Shown: piece by piece, positions 57,182-64,000 of the stretch | Layout of the letters: each line of letters begins with the position of its first letter | Numbering within the stretch: position 1 is the stretch's first letter | NCBI RefSeq assembly: GCF_030388325.1 | Contig: NZ_CP103794.1 | Span: 4,960,001-5,024,000 of the forward strand | Direction of reading: 5' to 3' | DNA: 64,000 bases | From: Flavobacterium johnsoniae | Lineage (GTDB): Bacteria; Bacteroidota; Bacteroidia; Flavobacteriales; Flavobacteriaceae | Program-made: the position numbers and the translations under genes | The notes under the pieces: generated by a model | Seen by the model: only the letters and a program-made list of their open reading frames with translations | The model's database searches: none | What the model was told of the DNA's origin: nothing

Positions 57182-60100
57182 CTATTTGATGATATTTAAG
57201 TCCGAATTGAAGGAACTTTTATATTTTTTGATGTATTCTGATGGAGTCATTCCAAAAAGTTTTACAAACTGCTGTCTAAAATATTTTGGATCTTCAAAAC
57301 CAACTTCTGCACTTGCCTGCGCAATATTCATTTCTTCCGTCAACATTAACATGGCGGCTCTTCGAATTCGTAAGGAACGAATAAAAGCATTTAAGGTTTG
57401 TCCAGAAATAATTTTGATTTTAGTATAAAGCGTTCTGTGGCTCATTCCCATTTCAAGAGCAAACGTTCGAATCGTAAAATCTTTTTTATGAATGTTTGCC
57501 TCAACAATGTCAATACATTTTTTCAGCATCTGCTGATATTCTACGGGAACTTTCTGCGTATTTTCTTTTAGCGTAATGCTGTCTAAGAAATAAGCACGCA
57601 AATTATGACGGTTTTTGAGTAAAGATTCGACACGCGCAGTTAGAATATCATCATCGAAAGGTTTGGTAATATAATCGTCTGCACCTTCGTTAATTCCTTG
57701 CAAATGTGTTTCAGGATTTTTTGAAGCTGTCAATAAAATAACTGGAATATGAGATAAAGCATTGTCTTCTTTAATTTTTCGACATAATTCCAGGCCGTCC
57801 ATTTCTTCCATAGTAATATCACTAATAACGAGATCTGGCATGTGTTTTTTGGTCAATTTTAATCCTTCTTCTCCATTTTCTGCACTATAAACGATGTAAT
57901 TTGTCGAAAATAATTTGATTAAATATGTTCGAATCTCTGCATTATCATCAATAATTAAAACAGTGCGTTTTTCAGTTAACATTGTCTTTTTAAAATCGCT
58001 TTCTAAAACCAAATTGACAATTGTTGGTTCTTCAATTTCGTCTGGAATTAATTCGTCAAATAATTGGCTTCTCTGCGGTTTTTCGTTTGTTATTTCAGCA
58101 TCTTCAAAATGATTTCTTCCTTTTAAGAATGCCAATTTAAAAGTGCTTCCTTTTCCTGTTTCGCTGCTACAGGTTACAGAACCTTTGTGTTTGTCAACAA
58201 AATATTTAACAATATAAAGTCCTATTCCGAAACCAGTTCCAACAGAAACTTTCGAATTAATCTGTTTGAATTTTTCGAAAATAACATCAATGTCTTTTTT
58301 ATCGATTCCGTCTCCGCTATCGGTTATTTCAAGAAAAACTTCTTTATCATTTTCAGTAATCGTTAAATTAATTTCTCCTCCAATTGGTGTGTATTTAAAA
58401 GCATTAGACATTAAATTAAAAAGAGAAATTTCTACTTTTTCATAATCGCCAATAATTATAATTTCATTAGATGGAATATTTAAATTATACGAAATCTGTT
58501 TTTCTTTCGCCTGATTAACAAAACACTGATACACTTCATTTGAAAGATAATTAACATTAATTGGAGACAATCGTAAAGAATCGGCATCATTTTCTGCTTT
58601 TCGCAATAAAAGTAATTGATCTACTAAACTTAAAAGTCTTCTTGCGTTTCGGTGCGCAATTGCCAAATCACTTCCTGAAGAACCATTCTCAACAATTTCT
58701 TTTTGAACCGCTTTTTTCAGCGGATTGATAATCAGCGAAAGCGGCGTTCTAAATTCATGCGAAATATAGGTAAACATAGATGCCTGTTTTTCAGCTATCT
58801 CTTTTTCTTTTTTGCTTTCTAGTTCGGCAATTTTGACTTTATACTTTAGTTTTTCTTTGTTTTTATTATAATCTAAATACAAAAATAAAATGCCGCCAAT
58901 TGCTGCTAAATAAAGTGTATAAGCCCACCAAGTTCTGTACCAAGGCGGTAAAACTGTTATCGAAACCAAACTGACTTCTTTATTCCATCCGCCTTTAAAA
59001 TTGGTTGTTTTTACTTTAAAAGTATATTTTCCTTCTGGAAGTCTCGAGTAATTTGCTTTTCGGATTTGTCCGACGTAATTCCATTGTTCGTCCCAGCCTT
59101 CAAGAAAATAAGCGTAGTTAATTTTGTCTGAGTTATTATAATCTAATGCGACAAATTCTAGAGATAATGTAGTTTGATCGTATTCTAAACTCACATCTTT
59201 TACTTTATCTGAATCAATATCAACTTCGGCTTTACTTTCTTCAATTAATTGATTGTTAACGTAAAAATCAGTCAATAAAACATTATTCTTCTGATTAAAA
59301 CCTTTTATCGCTTCTGGATAAAAAACATTAAAACCATTAATTCCTCCAAAAAGAAACTCTCCAGAAGAAAGTTTTATTCCGGCATTAAAACTAAACTGAT
59401 TGCTCTGAAGTCCATCGTTTATAGAGAAATTACGGAAAGTTTTGCTTTTTTTATCGTAGCGGCAAATTCCATTGTACGTACTCATCCATAAATTTCCGTA
59501 TTTATCTTCGAGTAATCTTAAAATAGTATTTGACGGCAAACCATCATTTATTGTTAATCTTTTAAAAGTGTTCGTTTTTCGATCAAACAATAATAAACCT
59601 CCTTCTTGTGTTCCTATCCAGAGATTCTTGTCTTTATCTTCGTAAATGCATCGAATTGGATTTCCGATGGCTTTCTTGGTGATTTTTCTAGTATTTTTTT
59701 CAATAGATAAAAGCGAAGTATAATTTCCTGCCCACAATTTTCCGTCTGAAGTTTCAAACATGCATTGCAGATTTTCAATACTTTTATCAAAAAGCACAAA
59801 ACTATCTGTTTTTCTATCTAAAAAATATAACGAACCTTCATTTGTTGCACTTGCCCAAATATTTGATTTTGAATCTTTAAATACAAACCAGATATTCTTT
59901 TCTATCTGCTTTGTAAATGGATTATAACATGCATAATGCGTTAAACTGTTATTGCTTTTTTGCACTTTATTGACTCCTCCCGCCCATGTAGAAATCCAAA
60001 TATCATTATTATCATCACGGACTATTCCTGTAATAAAAGTGCTTGGAAGTAAATTTTCGTAATCTGTATAAGTATTATTTTTTCTGTTCCAATATTTTAA

Positions 60101-61207
60101 TCCTGCACCATCTGTACCAACCCAAACATTGTTTTTTTCGTCTTCGCAAAAAGACAAAATAAAATTATCGGCTGGATTTTTTGAATTGTATTTGATGCTT
60201 TTAAAATACTTTGGCGTATCGCTTAACATACTGATTCCGCCGCGAAGTGAACCAAACCATTTATTTCCAGTTTTATCTTCGTAAAGGCTCCAAACTGAAT
60301 TGCTTTTTGCCAGCTGTTCGTTATAAAAAAGAAGTTTTTTAGTTTTTTGATCGATATAAAAAATCCCGCACCCATCGGTTGTAACCCAAGTTTTCCCTTT
60401 TTTGTCTATTAAGACATCGGTTACGCTGCATTTATTTGAAAAATAATTATCCGAAACAGAACCCGTTTTAGTATTTAAAAGAAAAAGACCTTCATCTGTT
60501 CCTAACAAAAGATTTCCGTCAGTTGCCAATTTCATGGCTTTTACTTCTATAGAAAGTGGGAAAACTATTTTTAAATCTTTAGTTCTATAATTATAGCTAC
60601 AGACTCCAACATTTCTAACATAAATCCAGCATCCAGATTTTTCTTTGTTTTCTTGAATGGCAACAGCATCGTAATTATTAATATTGATTTTATTTTCTAA
60701 TGCTTTTAACGGAACTTGATTTCCAACGAAAGAGCCATTTTGAAAAGCTAATAATCCTAATTTTTGAGAAGCAACTAAAACAAGATTGTCAGAAACTGAA
60801 CGCATTTGATGTACAATGCCTTGAAGTAATTCTGTTTTTTTATCTGATTGTCTATAACGAACTGGATGAAATATTGCTTTTTTCTTATCGTAAACACAGA
60901 TTCCGTTAGTTCCTCCAACCCAAATATTATTCTTAGAATCTCCCTCAACATTATAAATGGTATTAAAGGACAATGATTTTGGATCGTTGATTCGATTTCG
61001 GAAGACTTTAAAATTATATCCGTCATATCGGTTTAGGCCATCGTAAGTTCCAAACCACATAAAACCTTCGTTATCTTGATAAATAGAAATGATTGAATTG
61101 TTAGACAAACCATCTGATATATCGAGAAATTTTACAGGATAATCCTGTGAATATCCAACTGGACTTAAACCCAGCAGCAAGAAAAGACATAAAACAAAAT
61201 TCTTCAA
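57182..61207 (-). CDS. hybrid two-component system regulator (HTCS)
   Basis: A 1341-residue protein combining sensor kinase and response regulator. Signal peptide (about 1-20). The periplasmic beta-propeller repeats (about 25-690) have recurring GLNRYDG- and WVGTDGAGL-type motifs. A Y_Y_Y domain follows (about 700-765), then one membrane helix (about 770-795). The kinase has phospho-His817 in ISHEFRTPL and an ATPase domain with GTGFGIGLYIV. The receiver has Asp1130 in ISDITMEEMDG, and the C-terminal AraC helix-turn-helix contains FEDPKYFRQQFVKLFGMTPSEY. HTCSs sense oligosaccharides in the periplasm and switch on the adjacent locus, so this is the expected regulator of the Sus operon downstream. 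Confidence 0.95.
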   Translation of the reverse strand: MKNFVLCLFLLLGLSPVGYSQDYPVKFLDISDGLSNNSIISIYQDNEGFMWFGTYDGLNRYDGYNFKVFRNRINDPKSLSFNTIYNVEGDSKNNIWVGGTNGICVYDKKKAIFHPVRYRQSDKKTELLQGIVHQMRSVSDNLVLVASQKLGLLAFQNGSFVGNQVPLKALENKININNYDAVAIQENKEKSGCWIYVRNVGVCSYNYRTKDLKIVFPLSIEVKAMKLATDGNLLLGTDEGLFLLNTKTGSVSDNYFSNKCSVTDVLIDKKGKTWVTTDGCGIFYIDQKTKKLLFYNEQLAKSNSVWSLYEDKTGNKWFGSLRGGISMLSDTPKYFKSIKYNSKNPADNFILSFCEDEKNNVWVGTDGAGLKYWNRKNNTYTDYENLLPSTFITGIVRDDNNDIWISTWAGGVNKVQKSNNSLTHYACYNPFTKQIEKNIWFVFKDSKSNIWASATNEGSLYFLDRKTDSFVLFDKSIENLQCMFETSDGKLWAGNYTSLLSIEKNTRKITKKAIGNPIRCIYEDKDKNLWIGTQEGGLLLFDRKTNTFKRLTINDGLPSNTILRLLEDKYGNLWMSTYNGICRYDKKSKTFRNFSINDGLQSNQFSFNAGIKLSSGEFLFGGINGFNVFYPEAIKGFNQKNNVLLTDFYVNNQLIEESKAEVDIDSDKVKDVSLEYDQTTLSLEFVALDYNNSDKINYAYFLEGWDEQWNYVGQIRKANYSRLPEGKYTFKVKTTNFKGGWNKEVSLVSITVLPPWYRTWWAYTLYLAAIGGILFLYLDYNKNKEKLKYKVKIAELESKKEKEIAEKQASMFTYISHEFRTPLSLIINPLKKAVQKEIVENGSSGSDLAIAHRNARRLLSLVDQLLLLRKAENDADSLRLSPINVNYLSNEVYQCFVNQAKEKQISYNLNIPSNEIIIIGDYEKVEISLFNLMSNAFKYTPIGGEINLTITENDKEVFLEITDSGDGIDKKDIDVIFEKFKQINSKVSVGTGFGIGLYIVKYFVDKHKGSVTCSSETGKGSTFKLAFLKGRNHFEDAEITNEKPQRSQLFDELIPDEIEEPTIVNLVLESDFKKTMLTEKRTVLIIDDNAEIRTYLIKLFSTNYIVYSAENGEEGLKLTKKHMPDLVISDITMEEMDGLELCRKIKEDNALSHIPVILLTASKNPETHLQGINEGADDYITKPFDDDILTARVESLLKNRHNLRAYFLDSITLKENTQKVPVEYQQMLKKCIDIVEANIHKKDFTIRTFALEMGMSHRTLYTKIKIISGQTLNAFIRSLRIRRAAMLMLTEEMNIAQASAEVGFEDPKYFRQQFVKLFGMTPSEYIKKYKSSFNSDLNIIK

Positions 61208-61660
61208 AGTATTTTTATTATTTTATTTCAGTAGCAATAGTACAATTATAAGCTAATTTAAGGGGAAAATTGTCAAAAACCGTCAAAAAAGATAAGCCTT
61301 ATGAGATGTCTTTTTTTTATTACTAAAAGTTAGTTCCACCTAATTTTAATACTACAAAATCTTTATTACCAAAGTTTATTTGCCTTATTTCCATCTTACA
61401 TTTCTTCACTCTTTTATTAATTCTATTTGCTTTAAAATCTATCAAAAATTCATCTTATTTTACACAATTCCTTAGTTGTTCAAATTCGCAAAAATGGTTG
61501 CAAATTATAATCTGAAACATATAAAAATAAAACTCAGATTAATCTTTACGTAAATTTGATAGATTCTCATTTCACTATAAGTAAACTCTAATTTTTTAAA
61601 GAAACCAAAGTTTGATTAGCAAATCAACTGCTTTGTCTTTAAATAAATTTCATATCCTTT
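61208..61660. other. 453-base gap between divergent genes
   Basis: Very AT-rich stretch that must hold the promoters of the HTCS gene (minus) and the surface protein (plus). I see no clear -7 motif, repeat or RNA gene. Confidence 0.5.
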
Positions 61661-64000
61661 ATGCTTATGGATCAAACTATACCTTATCAAAATTATTTTA
61701 AAAAGCTAAAGTTAACCATAACTGCTTTTATTTTTTCTGCATCAATTTATAGCCAGAACTGTACAGTAAATGCTGGAGTTTTAAATGTGACTATATGCGA
61801 AACGGATGCATTGGTTTTAAGCGGTAATAATCCATCTCCGATTATTGGAAATGTTTCATGGACACAAATATCAGGACCAGCTGTAGTAATTGATACTCCA
61901 AATAACCCTAGCACTATTGTTACTGGATATACGGGAGGAAATACTTACATCTTCAGATATAGTGCAACTTGTGGTGACGGTGTTTTTACATATCAGGATA
62001 AAGTTGTTAATGTGCAACCCATTACGATTGCAAATGCAGGCGGTAATATTGCAAGCTGTCCAAATAGTAATGGAAATCTGTCTATTACTGCTAATGCGCC
62101 ACAAAATACGGGAGAAACTGGTCATTGGGAAATAGTAGGTGCCAATAATGCAGGAGTTGTAATTAATTTTCCCAATTTGCCTACCTCAACGATAACTTTA
62201 CCTGCAACAAGCTGCGGTGTAACTACACTTCAATGGGTTATTGAAGGTGCTGAATATGCTCCGGGACAACGCTGTAGAACAACTTCTCAAATTACGGTAA
62301 CTAATTATGGAGGCGTTACACCTGTTTCTGCGGGCGCAGATCAAACCTTAAGCAATTGCTACACTACTACTCAAAATACTAATCTTACTGGAACTTATGG
62401 TGGCTGTGGTTTAAACGGAAAAAGCGGTCAATGGACATTTGTAAGTGGTCCAAATACACCAACAATAGGAAGTCCAGGTTCTAGTAATACACAAGTTTCT
62501 AATCTTGTTCAAGGAACTTACACTTTTAGATGGACCGTTACGGGACCTTGTGCCTCAGGAAACGACTTAGTGACGATTACAGTTCCTGCTGCAACGCAAG
62601 ATGTAACAACCTTACCTGGCGGTGATGAAGATATTTTCTTTTGTGATAATACTATTACTCAGGTTACTCTTGTAGCTCAAACTCCGCTTTATGCAGGCGA
62701 AACTGTACAATGGACACAGATATCTGGAGATACTGGCGCTGTGATTGTTTCTCCAACAAATCCAACAACTTTGGTGACCAATATTTCGGATTCTGGTGAT
62801 CCTTATAAATTTAGATATACACTAACCAATGCTAATACGGGCTGTGTTTTTACAAAAGATTATAATATTCAATATAATGGCGCAACACGAACTATTGTGG
62901 CTAATAATGGTAACGATATTGCTGGAAGCTGTAATGCAACGGTATTTACAATTCCGCTTACCGTTACAGGAACAGGTGTAAATCAATATCGAATTGTAAA
63001 CGGGCCAAGTACTTCTCCTCTAGCGCCCTTTCCTACTGCATTACAAAATGTTGGAAATTCATTAACCTTAACACTAACAGAATCAGGAGAATATACAATT
63101 GAATTTATCCGAAGTCAAAATGGAACACTTCCTGTTGGTTGTGATTTTGGTTTTGACACATTAAATATTTTAGTTTCCGGAGATCCAACACCTTCAAATG
63201 CAGGTTCTGATGTAAGTTTGCCTTGTGGAGATACCAGTACAATGTTGTCAGGAGTTGCAACTGGTGATGGAATGCATTTTTGGAGTCAGCTTAGCGGTCC
63301 AAATGAAGCCGTTATATCTGATAATTTTGCTGTGGATACTCAAGTTACAGGACTTATTCCTGGAACTTATGTTTTTCAGTACATAACAAAAGGTGGCGGT
63401 GCTACCTGCGGTTTTTCGGTTTCAACAGTAACAATTTATGTTTCTGATAGTTCGTTAGGCACTGCAGATGCTGGTCCAAATCAAGTAGTCTGTGCTAATG
63501 CTCAAGTGCGTCTTGCAGCAACACCCGCACAAAGTGGAGAAATTGGAACGTGGAGCCAAGTATCAGGACCAAGCACAATTTCTTTTTCAAATGTAAATGA
63601 TCCTAATACAGTCGCGACAGGCTTTACATCCAATACATCGCAATATGAATTACAATGGACAGTTTCTTATCTTCATCCAGGGCCATCTTGTAGCGCAGCT
63701 GTTTCTGATAATGTGACAATTATAACCAATAATGCTACCGCTTCATCCAATTCTGACGCAGGTCCAGATGCTTGTTATCCTGCTGGCACAACATCTTTTA
63801 ATCTTAGCGGAAATACTCCAGGAAATTTTGAAGTTGGTCTATGGTCTGTAACTCCTTCTGCTGGTGTTATTTTTGCTGATTCAAGCGATCCTAATACTTT
63901 AGTAACTGTACCAGGAAACGGAACTTACACTTTTACATGGGCTATAGAAACTATTACAAGACTATGCGCTCCCAATACAAGTGAAGTTTCTGTTACAATA
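61661..64000 (+). CDS. PKD-like repeat surface protein, 3' end outside the window
   Basis: The frame runs without a stop from the ATG at 61661 to the last base (780 codons visible). Signal peptide about 1-32 (KLTITAFIFSASIYSQ). The rest is a series of about eight ~95-residue Ig/PKD-like repeats, each with a WTQISGP-type strand (WTQISGPAVV, WTFVSGP, WTQISGD, WSQLSGP, WSQVSGP), regular Cys residues (for example VTICETDALVLSG, DVSLPCGDTST) and a VSNLVQGTYTFRW- or TVPGNGTYTFTW-type closing strand. This pattern belongs to gliding-motility-associated T9SS type B surface proteins, so a type B sorting domain would be expected beyond the edge. Its ligand is unknown. Confidence 0.85.
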   Translation, partial: MLMDQTIPYQNYFKKLKLTITAFIFSASIYSQNCTVNAGVLNVTICETDALVLSGNNPSPIIGNVSWTQISGPAVVIDTPNNPSTIVTGYTGGNTYIFRYSATCGDGVFTYQDKVVNVQPITIANAGGNIASCPNSNGNLSITANAPQNTGETGHWEIVGANNAGVVINFPNLPTSTITLPATSCGVTTLQWVIEGAEYAPGQRCRTTSQITVTNYGGVTPVSAGADQTLSNCYTTTQNTNLTGTYGGCGLNGKSGQWTFVSGPNTPTIGSPGSSNTQVSNLVQGTYTFRWTVTGPCASGNDLVTITVPAATQDVTTLPGGDEDIFFCDNTITQVTLVAQTPLYAGETVQWTQISGDTGAVIVSPTNPTTLVTNISDSGDPYKFRYTLTNANTGCVFTKDYNIQYNGATRTIVANNGNDIAGSCNATVFTIPLTVTGTGVNQYRIVNGPSTSPLAPFPTALQNVGNSLTLTLTESGEYTIEFIRSQNGTLPVGCDFGFDTLNILVSGDPTPSNAGSDVSLPCGDTSTMLSGVATGDGMHFWSQLSGPNEAVISDNFAVDTQVTGLIPGTYVFQYITKGGGATCGFSVSTVTIYVSDSSLGTADAGPNQVVCANAQVRLAATPAQSGEIGTWSQVSGPSTISFSNVNDPNTVATGFTSNTSQYELQWTVSYLHPGPSCSAAVSDNVTIITNNATASSNSDAGPDACYPAGTTSFNLSGNTPGNFEVGLWSVTPSAGVIFADSSDPNTLVTVPGNGTYTFTWAIETITRLCAPNTSEVSVTI

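Overview
The window is AT-rich DNA from a Bacteroidetes bacterium, most likely a Flavobacterium or close relative. The reasons are the low GC (about one third outside one repeat array), SusC/SusD pairs, type IX secretion (T9SS) C-terminal sorting domains, a PorP/SprF-family protein, a hybrid two-component system, and TAnnTTTG-type -7 promoter elements. I see no complete tRNA, rRNA, CRISPR array or transposase gene.

Region A (1-7500) is the end of a red-algal galactan (agar/porphyran) utilisation locus. It holds a 5'-truncated PKD/carbohydrate-binding lipoprotein, a GH86 beta-agarase/porphyranase with a T9SS tail, a small T9SS cargo protein of unknown fold, and a GH16 agarase/porphyranase-type lipoprotein. 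A 299-bp partial copy of the GH16 gene follows, then a gene-poor stretch with two 3' tRNA-like fragments and related 18-19-mers, which looks like an integration scar.

Region B (7600-18650) is regulatory and redox. An RprX/RprY-like two-component pair is divergent from a thioredoxin-like gene, with three GTTAA motifs at exact 10-bp spacing between them. Two oxidoreductase operons follow. The first encodes an exported ABM-domain protein, an exported DJ-1/PfpI protein, an old yellow enzyme and an aldo/keto reductase. The second encodes a 2TM protein, a cupin, a carboxymuconolactone-decarboxylase-like protein and an alpha/beta hydrolase lipoprotein. Each operon lies beside a Crp/Fnr regulator gene, and both start from promoters sharing a 19-bp box at identical spacing, so they look co-regulated.

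Region C (18690-35440) has a CPA2 antiporter with a partner lipoprotein, then a surface-adhesin cluster: an unknown exported protein, a 3338-residue T9SS type B adhesin, PorP/SprF, and an OmpA-family TPR/PD40 protein. The adhesin gene has one diverged plus sixteen nearly identical 318-bp repeats whose GC is clearly higher than the flanks.

Region D (35830-42430) holds an AraC regulator, a GH78 alpha-L-rhamnosidase, two CPBP-family membrane proteins and a thioredoxin-fold protein. Region E (42535-61207) is a complete polysaccharide utilisation locus on the minus strand: HTCS regulator, SusE/F-like lipoprotein, SusC, SusD, two paralogous GH30 enzymes, GH2 and GH97. Its intergenic gaps carry palindromic and octamer repeats. 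A PKD-like repeat surface protein starts at 61661 and runs off the right edge.
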